A model generated the notes under the pieces. The model made no database searches. It was not told the DNA's origin and was given only the letters and a program-made list of their open reading frames with translations. From NCBI RefSeq assembly GCF_030269485.1, contig NZ_BSTL01000016.1:219458-283457 (forward strand): a DNA stretch of 64,000 nt, in the 5' to 3' direction. Below are positions 7,076 through 16,012 of this stretch, one piece after another. The DNA comes from Actinoplanes sp. NBRC 103695 (lineage in GTDB: Bacteria; Actinomycetota; Actinomycetes; Mycobacteriales; Micromonosporaceae). Position 1 is the stretch's first letter; each line of letters opens with the position of its first letter. The translations under genes and the position numbers were made by a program.

Positions 7076-8183
7076 GGCTACGCGCCGGGTCCGGGAGGTG
7101 GGCGATCACGGCGAAGCCGCCGCCGGCCGCGGGACCGGCGTCGAGGCGGCCACCGACGGCGGCGACGCGCTCACGCATCCCGCGTAACCCGTGGCCGCTT
7201 CCGCCGGCCGAACCCGTCCGGACATCGTCGGCGGCACCAGCCGGTCCGTGTCCGCTTCCGTCCGGCAGGGAGGCGGCGGCGACGCCGTCGTCGACCACCC
7301 GCACCTCGACGTGGGCCGGCATGGCCGTGATGGTCACGGTGCAGCGCGTCGCGTCCTTGGCATGCCGGATGACGTTGGTCAGCGACTCCTGCACGATGCG
7401 ATGGACGACCGGTCTCATCCCGGCTGGGAACGCGTCGGCGATCAGCTCGATCGCGAGGCCGGTCTGGGCGACCCGCTTGATCAGGGTCCGAAGCTGGTCG
7501 TCGCCGCCCGGCTCGCCGTCGCGGAGCAGACCGACAGCCCTCCTGATCTCCACCAGCGCGTCTCGCCCCGACTCCTCGATGACCGCCAGCGCGCTCGTCG
7601 CCTCCTCCGGCCGGACCGACACGACGTGCCTGGCCACACTCGCCTTCATGGTGATCATGCTGAGGTGATGGGCGACGGAGTCGTGCATGTCCCGGGCGAT
7701 GCGCAGCCGCTCATCGGCCACCGCCCGTTCGGCCCGCTCGGTCGCCAGCCGGTCCGCCAGCCGGCGTCGACGACGGACCAGCCGGCCGATCACCCAGGGG
7801 ACCGCCACGGCGGGGAGGGCCACCAGCGGTGTCCCCGGCTCCCAGAATCCCAGCGCCCCGGCCGTCGCGATCCCGGCCGCCAGCGCCGGAATCGACCACG
7901 ACCGGTGGACCGCCACGCCGACCGAGTAGAGCGGCAGAGCCGCCGCCGCGCAGAGCACCGCTCCCGCGTACACGGGAATGGTGCCTGACACCAGCAGCGC
8001 CGCCGCCGACCCTGTCATCGCCGCGGCCGCCGCCAGCGGCCATCGACCCCGGACCGCGACCGGAACGGCGACAGCGGTCACCAGGAGCCACTGCCACCAC
8101 GCGAGCGGCCCGGTCTCGCCGGCCGCCCACGCGGTCGACAGCAGCAGGAGGGCTGCCGCCGCGCTATCCATCAGCTTGGTCAC
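7068..8183 (-). CDS. Two-component sensor histidine kinase (HisKA_3 type)
   Basis: 371 residues. Residues 1-135 hold about four to five membrane segments with only short loops, so no large extracellular sensor. The dimerisation/phosphoacceptor helix is ARDMHDSVAHHLSMITMKAS with His167, the NarX/DesK-type arrangement. The C-terminal HATPase has ESLTNVIRHAK (N box) and GHGLRGMRERVAAVGG (G box); between them a Gly/Ser-rich insert of about 25 residues lengthens the ATP lid. GTG start at 8183; an ATG four codons later is possible. It is coupled to the response regulator and divergent from a membrane protein gene, a common layout for cell-envelope stress or antibiotic-sensing systems. Signal unknown. 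Confidence 0.9.
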   Translation of the reverse strand: MTKLMDSAAAALLLLSTAWAAGETGPLAWWQWLLVTAVAVPVAVRGRWPLAAAAAMTGSAAALLVSGTIPVYAGAVLCAAAALPLYSVGVAVHRSWSIPALAAGIATAGALGFWEPGTPLVALPAVAVPWVIGRLVRRRRRLADRLATERAERAVADERLRIARDMHDSVAHHLSMITMKASVARHVVSVRPEEATSALAVIEESGRDALVEIRRAVGLLRDGEPGGDDQLRTLIKRVAQTGLAIELIADAFPAGMRPVVHRIVQESLTNVIRHAKDATRCTVTITAMPAHVEVRVVDDGVAAASLPDGSGHGPAGAADDVRTGSAGGSGHGLRGMRERVAAVGGRLDAGPAAGGGFAVIAHLPDPARSRD

Positions 8184-8316
8184 GCCGCCAGATTAGTGAG
8201 CGTGGAGGACGCTGCCATCAGACTCAGGGCGGTCATCCTGCGGGACCATGCCGGGTCGCAAAGATGAGACCCCGGTCAGACGCGGACCGGGGCGCCACCG
8301 CGAGAACGTTTGCGGC

Positions 8317-9024
8317 ATGACGAATCAGCGACCAGCTTTCCCCGGGCCGTGGCTCGGCGGCATCTCCCTGATCCTCGGCCCGGCTCTGATGCTGACCGGC
8401 ATGCTGCTGCGCTTCGGTGTTCCGTTCTTCTTCCCGCACCAGCTCGCCGCCTATCAGAACCGGCCGGGGCTGATGGGTGCCGCCTACGCGGTCTTCCTGG
8501 CCGGGGTGATCGCCCTCTGGCCGGGCGTCATCGTGGTGGCCACGCGCATCGCCGAGACGCGTCCGGGCTGGGCGGTGTGGGGCGGTGCGCTGGTGCTGAG
8601 TGGCCTGTTCGCACGGACGTTCCACGGTGGAGTCAACACGTTCGCGCTGGCGCTGACCGACAGCGCTGGTGTGGATGCCGCGACCAAGGCGGTGGCGTCC
8701 TATTACACGTTTCCGGAGTGGGTCGTCTCGAGTCTGAGCATGAGCGTCATGGCAGGCTGGATCGTCCTGGCCATCGGCGGACTGCTGTCACGCGTGCTCC
8801 GGCCCTGGTCGGCCGCGGCTCTGGCACTGCCGGCGGGCCTGATGATCGGCGTGCTGAAGGGCGCCGATTGGCTGACGATCGTCGAGCTGATCGGGCTCTC
8901 CGTGGCTCTCGTCCCCTTGGGGGTGGCCGAGCTGCGCCGGGCTCCACGTCCGTCCCATCGGGCGGCGGCGCCTCTGGCCGTGCTCTTCCTGGCCGCGTCG
9001 GTGGTGCTCGGGCGGCTCGGATGA
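8317..9024 (+). CDS. Multi-pass membrane protein of unknown function
   Basis: Start at ATG 8317 (MTNQRPAFPGPWLGG) rather than 23 codons upstream, because the upstream codons are charged and unlike a membrane protein. The 235-residue product has about seven hydrophobic segments, starting with GGISLILGPALMLTGMLL, and ends shortly after the last one. No catalytic motif is evident. It is divergent from the histidine kinase at 8183 with a 133-base shared promoter region, so the two-component system probably controls it. It could be a small transport or sensing accessory protein; function not assigned. Confidence 0.75.
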   Translation: MTNQRPAFPGPWLGGISLILGPALMLTGMLLRFGVPFFFPHQLAAYQNRPGLMGAAYAVFLAGVIALWPGVIVVATRIAETRPGWAVWGGALVLSGLFARTFHGGVNTFALALTDSAGVDAATKAVASYYTFPEWVVSSLSMSVMAGWIVLAIGGLLSRVLRPWSAAALALPAGLMIGVLKGADWLTIVELIGLSVALVPLGVAELRRAPRPSHRAAAPLAVLFLAASVVLGRLG

Positions 9025-9065
9025 AGCTCGAGTCGAGGTCGGCTCGGATGCGGCCGAAGCCAGGG

Positions 9066-9127
9066 CCAAGGCCGGAGCCGAGGAGGCCGGAGCCAGGACC
9101 AAGGCCGGAGCCGAGGAGGCCGGAGCC
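9066..9127. repeat. 33-nt tandem repeat downstream of the membrane protein gene
   Basis: Two units starting at 9066 and 9099 share ccaaggccggagccgagg followed by aggccggagcc, period 33 nt, with almost no divergence. It lies just after the stop of the membrane protein gene and before the dispersed repeat module at 9141. No coding role is seen. Confidence 0.75.
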
Positions 9128-9140
9128 TCACTGCGTGCCT

Positions 9141-9268
9141 GTCCTACTACTCGCGCCTGCTCCTACTACCGCTCGCGCCCGGCCATGCTCGCGCCCGGCC
9201 ACGCCCGGTCACGGCCGCGGGCGGCGGCAGTGACGGTGAGCGGGCACCCAGGCGCCTGGCACACCCGC
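9141..9268 (+). repeat. Half copy of a dispersed convergent-spacer repeat
   Basis: The spacer 9025-9391 between two convergent genes carries no gene. It contains, in order, gtcctactactcgcgcctg and ctcctactaccgctcgcgcc (9141-9180), two gcgcccggcc blocks, a gcggcggcag block, and ggtgagcgggcaccc plus aggcgcctggca (9236-9263). The same modules in the same order form the right half of the large element at 25831-26503. The spacer is therefore a second, partial copy of that element. Both lie between convergent genes. Confidence 0.75.
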
Positions 9269-9391
9269 ATCGACCCACCGCCGCGCGATGGCGGCGGCAG
9301 CGACCGTGACCGGGCCGCATGGCAACCCGGCCCGACCCGAGACCCAGCGGAAACGCCGGCAGCAACGCCAGACCTTCACACCGAACGGTGT

Positions 9392-10918
9392 TCAGCGCGC
9401 CAGCCGGACGCCGCCGCCGTGGCGCTTGGCGCGGTACATCGCCGCGTCCGCGCCTCGGAGGAGATCGGGCATGCCGCCCGCATAGTCCGGGAACAGGGCG
9501 ATCCCGATGCTGGCGCCTACCTTGATCTCCTGGTCGTCGACCCCGTACGGCTCGCACAGGCGCTCGTGGATGCGCTCCGCCACCGCGAACGCCCGCTCCT
9601 CGTCGGCGTTGCGGGTGAGGAGAACCGCGAACTCGTCGCCCCCGAGGCGGGCGACCAGGTCGTCGTCGCGCAGGGTGCTGAGCAGGCGGCCGCCCACCTG
9701 GTGCAGGAGGGCGTCGCCGGCGTGGTGGCCCGCGGTGTCGTTGACCTGCTTGAAGCCGTTCAGGTCCAGGAGCAGCAGGGCCATGCGGTTGCCGGTGGCG
9801 CCGGCCAGTTCGATCGCCTCGTCGGCGCGGTCGAGCAGGTGCGAGCGGTTGGGCAGGCCGGTCAGTGCGTCGTGGAACGCCTGATGGGTCAGGTTCTGCA
9901 CGTGCGCGGCCTCGGCCTGGCGCATGCGGGCGCTGTCCACGATCAGGGCGCCCTCGACGGCGAGCTGGCGGGCCAATGTGCGGTCGTGTCCGGTCCACTT
10001 CCGGCGTCGGCTGCTGTCGCCGCAGACCACCATGCCCACCGGGGTCGTGCCGGCCAGCAGCGGGATGGCTACGCACGAGCGCAGGTGCATGGCCTGGGCC
10101 AGGCCGCCGGAGCGGACCTGCCCGTCGACGGCGTCGCTGATCAGCGCGGGACCACCGCCGACCACCGAGCGCCACACCGGCGACTTCAGGGCCTCCTTGC
10201 CCACGACTGCCGTACGGATGGCTTCGGTCTGCTCGTCGTTCATGCCGACGCCGATCGCGTGCATGATCTTGCCGTCGGAGTCGATCAGGGTGAGCGCCGC
10301 GTGCTCGGTGCGGAAGGCCGCCGACACGGTCTCGGCGAGCACCCGTCCGGCCTCCTCGACGCTCGTCGTGAAGGTGCCCTCCTCGAAGAGCCGCCGGGTA
10401 GCCGCGGTCACGTGCGCGACCATCTGGCGGCGGCGTTCCGCGTCCAGCGAGAGCAGGGTGGTGGCGACATGCAGAGCAAGAGCGCTGACGACGTACGGCT
10501 GGAGCGCCCCGGGGTCACCGCCGGCGAGGACCAGCACCCCGACGGTCTGGCCGCCGGCGCGGAGCCGGATGCCGAGCCGGTCCCGGTCGATCAGGGCGCC
10601 ACCGCCGGCGGGGGCACGGAAGACCCGGAAGGCCAGGGCGCCGTCCTCGCGGTCGTCGGCGGGGCCGGCGACCACGCCCAGCGTGCCCTCCTCGGAGTCC
10701 AGCGCGAAGATCGTGATGTGATCCAGGCCGCACGCGTCGAGGTGGCCTTGCACGAGGTCGATGAGAGGTTCGATCGCCGGGGTGTCCCGGGTCATGAAAC
10801 TCACCAGCTCGCTGAGCATCGCCACCTGCGGTTCGGGGGCATGCTGCGGCTGCGGCGCGGGCGTCTCGAGCACCGCGCCGTTCGGGAGCACTCCGCTACC
10901 CACGGTCATGGCTGACAC
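9392..10918 (-). CDS. GAF-GGDEF protein, probable cytoplasmic diguanylate cyclase
   Basis: GTG 10918 is preferred as start: GAGGA (complement of 10927-10931) lies eight bases upstream; an ATG follows three codons later and the frame extends upstream into the ugd promoter. The 508-residue protein has no membrane segment. Residues about 25-160 form a divergent sensor-like fold, 175-320 a GAF domain (VEEAGRVLAETVSAAFRTEH, then SCVAIPLLAGTTPVGMVVCG), and 345-505 a GGDEF domain with LTGLPNRSHLLDRADEA, LDLNGFKQVND and the intact active-site motif RLGGDEF. It should make cyclic di-GMP from GTP in response to a small ligand or redox cue. No RxxD inhibitory site is obvious. Transcribed away from ugd. 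Confidence 0.88.
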   Translation of the reverse strand: MSAMTVGSGVLPNGAVLETPAPQPQHAPEPQVAMLSELVSFMTRDTPAIEPLIDLVQGHLDACGLDHITIFALDSEEGTLGVVAGPADDREDGALAFRVFRAPAGGGALIDRDRLGIRLRAGGQTVGVLVLAGGDPGALQPYVVSALALHVATTLLSLDAERRRQMVAHVTAATRRLFEEGTFTTSVEEAGRVLAETVSAAFRTEHAALTLIDSDGKIMHAIGVGMNDEQTEAIRTAVVGKEALKSPVWRSVVGGGPALISDAVDGQVRSGGLAQAMHLRSCVAIPLLAGTTPVGMVVCGDSSRRRKWTGHDRTLARQLAVEGALIVDSARMRQAEAAHVQNLTHQAFHDALTGLPNRSHLLDRADEAIELAGATGNRMALLLLDLNGFKQVNDTAGHHAGDALLHQVGGRLLSTLRDDDLVARLGGDEFAVLLTRNADEERAFAVAERIHERLCEPYGVDDQEIKVGASIGIALFPDYAGGMPDLLRGADAAMYRAKRHGGGVRLAR

Positions 10919-10997
10919 ATCGGCAGTCCTCGGCCCGGCTTGAGCGGTCCGGCGTCGGCTACGGTGTCGGTTGCCGTGGTGAAAGGGGACGACTGTC

Positions 10998-12368
10998 ATG
11001 AAGGTGTGCGTGGTCGGCACAGGCTACGTGGGGCTCACGACCGGGGTTAGCCTGGCTTTCCTGGGACACGACGTGACCTGCGTCGACCTGGACGAGAACA
11101 AGGTGCAGACCCTGCGGGCGGGCCGGTCCCCGATCTACGAGCCGCACATGGAGTCACTGCTGGGGGAGGCCGCCGAGCGGCTCACCTTCACCACCGACTA
11201 CTCCGAGGGTGTGCCCGGCGCCGAGGTGGTCTTCATCGCCGTGCAGACCCCGTCTCTCCCGGACGGCAACCCTGACCTGCGATATCTCAGCAGCGCCGCC
11301 GAAACGGTCGGACAACACATCTCGGGCGAGGGCGAGTTCACCGTGGTGGTGAACAAGTCGACCGTGCCGATCGGCAGCAGCAACTGGGTGGACTCGATCC
11401 TGCGTGAGGCGTTCGAGCGGTCGCACGGCCGGCGTGCGGACGGCGAGTTCACCGTGGCGTCGAACCCGGAGTTCCTGCGCGAGGGCGTGGCGATCTTCGA
11501 CTCGCTCTACCCGGACCGGATCGTGGTCGGCTCGGACAACCCGCGCGGCCTGGACGTGCTGCACCGCTTGTACCGTGCCGTGCTCAACCAGACGTTCACC
11601 CCGCCCACCTTCCTGCCCCGGCCGGGCGAGGTCGGCGCCGTGCCCATGGTCTCCACCGACCTGGCGTCGGCCGAGCTGATCAAGTACGCGGCGAACGCCT
11701 TCCTGGCCACCAAGATCAGCTTCATCAACGAGGTGGGCCGCCTGGCCGGCAAGGTCGGCGCGGACATCACCCAGGTGGCGCGCGGTATCGGCCTGGATGC
11801 CCGGATCGGCCCGCGGTTCCTGGAGCCGGGTGTCGGCTGGGGTGGCTCGTGTTTCGGAAAGGACACCGCGGCGCTGATCACGACCGCCGAGGAGTACCAC
11901 CACGACATGCCGATCGTGCGCGCCGCCCGCGAGGTGAACGCCCAGCAGCGCTCGGTGGTGGTCGATCAGCTGCTGTCCGAGCTGCGCATCCTCAAGGGAC
12001 GCAAGATCGGGCTCCTGGGGCTGGCGTTCAAGCCGGACACGGATGATCTGCGTGATTCGCCCTCGGTGGACATCGCCCGCAAGCTGATCTCGCGCGGCGC
12101 CCGGGTGACCCTGCACGACCCGGTGGCCTCGGACCGGTTCCGCGCCCAGCACCCGGACCTGGCCGGTCAGCTGGCCGACTCGATCGACGAGGTGTTCGAC
12201 GACGCGGACGCCGTGGTCCTGGTGACCAAGTGGGATCAGTACCTCGACCTGGACTGGGGCAAGTTCACCGGCATCATGCGCAAGCCGGTGCTCCTGGACG
12301 GCAGGCACTGCCTGGACGCCGCCCGGCTGGAGCGGCTCGGATACCGCTATCTGACGACGGCGGGCTGA
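10998..12368 (+). CDS. ugd: UDP-glucose 6-dehydrogenase
   Basis: 456 residues. The N-terminal Rossmann motif is MKVCVVGTGYVGLTTGVSLA, the substrate-binding middle contains NKSTVPIGSSNWV and the lysine-containing KYAANAFLATKISFINEV, and the catalytic cysteine is Cys285 in GVGWGGSCFGKDT. The C-terminal domain has GLAFKPDTDDLRDSPS. The enzyme oxidises UDP-glucose to UDP-glucuronate with two NAD+, feeding capsule or other exopolysaccharide synthesis. The start has a purine-rich AAAGGGGA site upstream. No glycosyltransferase genes adjoin it, but its neighbour across the divergent promoter makes cyclic di-GMP, a common regulator of exopolysaccharide, so a functional link is plausible (inference). 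Confidence 0.95.
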   Translation: MKVCVVGTGYVGLTTGVSLAFLGHDVTCVDLDENKVQTLRAGRSPIYEPHMESLLGEAAERLTFTTDYSEGVPGAEVVFIAVQTPSLPDGNPDLRYLSSAAETVGQHISGEGEFTVVVNKSTVPIGSSNWVDSILREAFERSHGRRADGEFTVASNPEFLREGVAIFDSLYPDRIVVGSDNPRGLDVLHRLYRAVLNQTFTPPTFLPRPGEVGAVPMVSTDLASAELIKYAANAFLATKISFINEVGRLAGKVGADITQVARGIGLDARIGPRFLEPGVGWGGSCFGKDTAALITTAEEYHHDMPIVRAAREVNAQQRSVVVDQLLSELRILKGRKIGLLGLAFKPDTDDLRDSPSVDIARKLISRGARVTLHDPVASDRFRAQHPDLAGQLADSIDEVFDDADAVVLVTKWDQYLDLDWGKFTGIMRKPVLLDGRHCLDAARLERLGYRYLTTAG

Positions 12369-12466
12369 GCAAACCGGCGGCCGGGGCAAAACCGGCGGCG
12401 GGCTGAGTAAAGCGGCGCAAACCCTTCTATCACGGTGTAGAACATCGGCGAGCATCACATCGAACC

Positions 12467-12496
12467 TTGACGTTGCCTGCGCAACATTGTTGAAAT
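12467..12496 (+). promoter_or_regulatory. Promoter with LacI-like operator upstream of the GH2 gene
   Basis: TTGACG at 12467-12472 and TGAAAT at 12491-12496 are spaced by 18 bases and resemble -35 and -10 boxes. Between them GTTGC-CTGC-GCAAC (12472-12485) is a perfect 5-bp inverted repeat, similar to half sites bound by LacI-family sugar repressors. A repressor bound here would block the polymerase. The rest of the 230-base leader (12369-12598) holds no gene; the Shine-Dalgarno AGAAGGGA is at 12582-12589. Confidence 0.5.
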
Positions 12497-12598
12497 GTGT
12501 TTGCTCATGGCCGTCCACGATCGCTCCCGACAGCTTGTGTGGAGCGCGGCTGGGTGCTGTCCGCGTACCGATCAACGCGATAGAAGGGACCACCCCCC

Positions 12599-15091
12599 AT
12601 GCACTACAGACGACGGCGCGTGCTCGCCGCGTCCTCCGCTGTCCTGATCGCGGTCGGCGTCGCCGGCCCGTCCGTCCCGGCCGCCGCCGCCCCGGCCTGG
12701 CACAAGGGCACGCCCCCGATCTCCACCCCGTGGACCGACGAGGTGGGCCCGGACAACGCGCTGCCCGAATACCCGCGTCCGCAGCTCACCCGCGACGCGT
12801 GGCAGAACCTCAACGGCGTCTGGCAGTTCGCCAAGGCCGAGGTCAACGAGGCGCCGCCGACCGGCCGGGCGCTGAACGAGCGCGTGCTGGTGCCGTACCC
12901 GATCGAGTCGGCGCTCTCCGGCATCCAGCGCCACGAGGACCGGATGTGGTACCGCCGGACCTTCACCGTCCCCGCCGCCTGGCAGGGCCAGCGGCTGGTG
13001 CTGCACTTCGGCGCCGTCGACTACGACGCCAAGGTGTGGGTCAACGGCACCCAGGTCGCCACCCACCGCGGCGGCTACGACAAGTTCGATGTGGACGTCA
13101 CCAACGCGCTGCGCGGCAAGGGCCCGCAGGAGCTCATCGTCTGGGCCGAGGACCTCACCGACGCCACCGGCCAGCCGATCGGCAAGCAGCGCCGGCAGTC
13201 CGACCGGGGCATCTTCTACCAGGGCAGCTCCGGCATCTGGCGGACGGTGTGGATGGAGCCCGTCCCGGCGTCCAGCATCGAGAGCCTCAAGACCACGCCG
13301 GACATCACGGCCGGGGCGCTCAAGCTCACCGCCCGTACGGTGAACGGGTCGGGTCTGACCGTCAAAGCCGTCGCCCGGAACGTCAACGGTGGCATCGTCG
13401 GCCAGGTCACCGGCCCGGCCGACACGCAGCTGACGCTGCCCGTACGCAATCCGAAGTTGTGGTCTCCGGACAACCCCTACCTGTACAACCTCGAGGTTCA
13501 GCTGCTCAGCGGAACCACCCCGGTGGACACCGTCGGGTCGTACTTCGGCCTGCGTGAGATCGGCAAGAAGGCCGGCGCCGACGGCAAGCTGCGGATCGCG
13601 CTGAACAACCAGATCCTGTTCAACCTGGCCACCCTCGACCAGGGCTTCTGGCCGGACGGCCTGAACACCGCGCCCACCGACGCCGGCCTGAAGTTCGACC
13701 TGGAGGCGCACAAGCGGCTCGGCTTCAACGCCGTCCGCAAGCACATCAAGGTGGAGCCGGACCGCTGGTTCTACTGGGCGGACAAGCTGGGCCTGATGGT
13801 CTGGCAGGACATGCCGTCGTCGAACACCGGGCCGATCCCCGAGGCGTGGCGCGGCCAGTTCGAGGCCGAGCTGCACGAGATGGTCCGCGAGCACGACAGC
13901 TGGACCTCGATCGTCGCCTGGGTGCCGTTCAACGAGGGCTGGGGCGAGTGGAACCGGGAGGACACCGGCCGGATCGCCGAGGCGGTCAAGGCCCAGGACC
14001 CGACCCGTCTGGTCAACGCCCACAGTGGCGTGAACTGCTGCAACTCCAAGGGTGACTCGGGCAAGGGCGACGTCATCGACTGGCACGAGTACAACGACGG
14101 CGGTCCCGCCGCACCGTCCCCGGACGCGCTGCGCGTCTCCATCGACGGCGAGCACGGCGGCTTCGGCCTCGAGGTGCCCAACCACATGTGGTTCGGTGAG
14201 GGCCACGGCTACGCCGACCTGTTCCCGGACTCGGCGGCGCTGACCCGGCGCTACGTGACCAACGAGCAGGATGCCATCACGGCCGCCCAGCGGTGCGGCA
14301 TCAGCGGCTCCATCTACACCCAGATCACCGACGTCGAGCACGAGGTCAACGGCTTCTTCACGTACGACCGGCAGGTCGAGAAGATGGACTTCACCAAGGT
14401 GCGCAACGTCAACAAGCGCATCATCCGGGAGGCCGACGGCTCGGCGGCCAACACGCCGCAGCCGCCGCCCGGCACGCCCGGCCTCGGCGGGGTCGCGTAC
14501 TACCCGCTGGACGGCAACGCCCAGGACAGCGTCGGCGACCACGACGGCACGCTGGTCGGCAACCCCGCCTTCGTGGCGGCGCACACCGGTCAGGGCGTCG
14601 ACCTCAACGGCAGCACGCAGAGCGTCGACCTGGGCGCTCCCGTGCTGGACACCTCCAGCGACTACTCCGCCTCGGCGTGGGTCAAGCTGGACAAGGCGGA
14701 CGGCGCGTTCCAGACCGTCGTCAGCCAGGACGGGCCGGCCAACAGCGACTTCTTCCTGCAGTACTCGGGGCAGAACCAGCGCTGGGCGATGAGCTTCGTC
14801 GGAGTCCGGGCGCTCGGCCCGGCCAAGCCGGACGTCGGCCGCTGGTACCACCTGGTCGGCGTGCGCGACTCGGTCAAGGGTGAGCTCCGGCTCTACGTGG
14901 ACGGCGAACTGGCCGGCAGCGCGAGCGCCTGCCTCAGCACGTCCACCCCGACCGGCAACACCGTGATCGGCCGCGGCAAGTACGGCGGCAACCCGGTCGA
15001 CTACCTGGACGGCGTCACCGACCAGGTGCACCTGTACGACCGGGCGCTCTCCACCGACGAGATCCGCACCCTGTACAACCAGGAGAAGTAA
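12599..15091 (+). CDS. Secreted GH2-family glycoside hydrolase with C-terminal LamG-like domain
   Basis: 830 residues, beginning with a twin-Arg-containing signal peptide (MHYRRRRVLAASSAVLIAVG, cleavage near VPAAAAPA). Next come the GH2 sugar-binding jelly roll (about 50-230, TRDAWQNLNGVWQFA), an Ig-like domain (230-330) and the TIM barrel (330-620). Glu446 in WVPFNEGWGEW is the expected acid/base; Glu518 in SIDGEHGGFG is a candidate nucleophile. Residues about 635-830 form a concanavalin-A-like LamG domain (YYPLDGNAQDSVGDHDGTLV) that should bind carbohydrate. GH2 members include beta-galactosidases, beta-mannosidases and beta-glucuronidases; the specificity cannot be read from these motifs. 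The gene is monocistronic, with a LacI-like operator upstream and a strong terminator downstream. Confidence 0.88.
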   Translation: MHYRRRRVLAASSAVLIAVGVAGPSVPAAAAPAWHKGTPPISTPWTDEVGPDNALPEYPRPQLTRDAWQNLNGVWQFAKAEVNEAPPTGRALNERVLVPYPIESALSGIQRHEDRMWYRRTFTVPAAWQGQRLVLHFGAVDYDAKVWVNGTQVATHRGGYDKFDVDVTNALRGKGPQELIVWAEDLTDATGQPIGKQRRQSDRGIFYQGSSGIWRTVWMEPVPASSIESLKTTPDITAGALKLTARTVNGSGLTVKAVARNVNGGIVGQVTGPADTQLTLPVRNPKLWSPDNPYLYNLEVQLLSGTTPVDTVGSYFGLREIGKKAGADGKLRIALNNQILFNLATLDQGFWPDGLNTAPTDAGLKFDLEAHKRLGFNAVRKHIKVEPDRWFYWADKLGLMVWQDMPSSNTGPIPEAWRGQFEAELHEMVREHDSWTSIVAWVPFNEGWGEWNREDTGRIAEAVKAQDPTRLVNAHSGVNCCNSKGDSGKGDVIDWHEYNDGGPAAPSPDALRVSIDGEHGGFGLEVPNHMWFGEGHGYADLFPDSAALTRRYVTNEQDAITAAQRCGISGSIYTQITDVEHEVNGFFTYDRQVEKMDFTKVRNVNKRIIREADGSAANTPQPPPGTPGLGGVAYYPLDGNAQDSVGDHDGTLVGNPAFVAAHTGQGVDLNGSTQSVDLGAPVLDTSSDYSASAWVKLDKADGAFQTVVSQDGPANSDFFLQYSGQNQRWAMSFVGVRALGPAKPDVGRWYHLVGVRDSVKGELRLYVDGELAGSASACLSTSTPTGNTVIGRGKYGGNPVDYLDGVTDQVHLYDRALSTDEIRTLYNQEK

Positions 15092-15107
15092 GGGTTTCAG
15101 CTCACCC

Positions 15108-15144
15108 GACGGCCCCGCCGCGCATCCCGCGCGGCGGGGCCGTC
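15108..15144. terminator. Strong bidirectional terminator
   Basis: Perfect 16-bp stem, 15108-15123 paired with 15129-15144, loop ATCCC. It stands between the convergent GH2 and TetR genes, 16 bases after one stop and four bases from the other. Confidence 0.9.
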
Positions 15145-15148
15145 GCCG

Positions 15149-15724
15149 TCAGCGGAGACCCCGCACCACGAGAGCGCAGACCTCGTCGAGGAGCTCGTCC
15201 TGGCCGGGCCGCTCCCACGAATCCGCGTGCGCCGGATGATGGAACGCGAAGGTCGCGGCGAACACCGCCACAGCCGCGCCGGCGGGATCGGTGACGGCGA
15301 AGTCACCGGACGCCACCCCCGCGGCGATGATCGACTCCAGCTGGCCGAGCAGGACCGCGACGTGATCGGACGCCGCCCTGCTGTCCTCCCGGACCAGGAC
15401 ACCGAACGTCGCGAACAGTTCCGGCTCGTCCTTCACAGCGCGGCGCTTCGACCGGTTGAGCGCGACCAGCCAGGCCGTCAGCCGCTCGGGCGGCGGGGTA
15501 CTCGCATCGGCCGCGACCGCGTGCAGGCCGTCCACGGCCCGGGACAGCCAGCGGCGCGCTACCGCCTCGCGGAGAGCCGCCTTCGACGAGAAGTGCCGGT
15601 AGACGGCGGCGTGACTCACGCCGAGCGCCCGCGCGACGTCCACCACGGTCGCCTTCGCCGGACCGTATCGCCGCAGGACGTCCTCGGTCGCGAGCATGAT
15701 CGTCTCGGCGTCCAGGGCAGCCAT
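15149..15724 (-). CDS. TetR-family transcriptional repressor
   Basis: ATG 15724 is chosen as start because MAALDAETIMLATEDVLRRY begins the HTH domain directly; the frame is open much further into a repeat region. 191 residues. The HTH lies at about 25-50 (TVVDVARALGVSHAAVYRHF followed by SSKAALREAV), typical of TetR. The C-terminal helices form the ligand-binding and dimer domain; FHHPAHADSWERPGQDELLD near the end is family-like. The gene stands alone: upstream is a repeat array and then the aldo/keto reductase, downstream the terminator. Its ligand and target are not evident; the palindrome at 17012-17033 is one candidate site. Confidence 0.88.
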   Translation of the reverse strand: MAALDAETIMLATEDVLRRYGPAKATVVDVARALGVSHAAVYRHFSSKAALREAVARRWLSRAVDGLHAVAADASTPPPERLTAWLVALNRSKRRAVKDEPELFATFGVLVREDSRAASDHVAVLLGQLESIIAAGVASGDFAVTDPAGAAVAVFAATFAFHHPAHADSWERPGQDELLDEVCALVVRGLR

Positions 15725-15868
15725 CAGGGCGACCCTAGCAGCGGCGGGTCCGGCGCCCGCGATTGTGCGAGTCGTCACGCCCGGCCTCCTGTGGACAAGC
15801 GGCCGGATCGTCGGTCCGGCGAGGTACGTTGGCGCCCACCCAGTACGGGGCGGGGGAGGCGGTGGCCC

Positions 15869-16006
15869 GCGTGTCGCGGCTTTCGCGCCTGCGTGTCGCG
15901 GCTTCCGGCGGCGGTCGCGTGCGGCGGCCCGAAGCCGCGTGCGCGGCCTCGGGCCTCGGCGTGCGGCCTCGGGCCTCGGCATGCGACCTCGGCCTGCGCG
16001 TGCGGT
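15869..16006. repeat. Degenerate ~20-nt tandem array upstream of the TetR gene
   Basis: About seven imperfect units of 19-24 nt built on cgcgtgcggcctcgggcct lie between the aldo/keto reductase stop (16013) and the TetR start (15724). The last three units are the most alike. The spacer otherwise holds nothing recognisable; any TetR promoter would lie between the array and 15725. Confidence 0.65.
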
Positions 16007-16012
16007 GCCCGG

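Noticed and set aside
12572..15031. An 819-codon minus-strand frame
   Set aside because: Shadow of the GH2 gene; no start site context and no recognisable motif.
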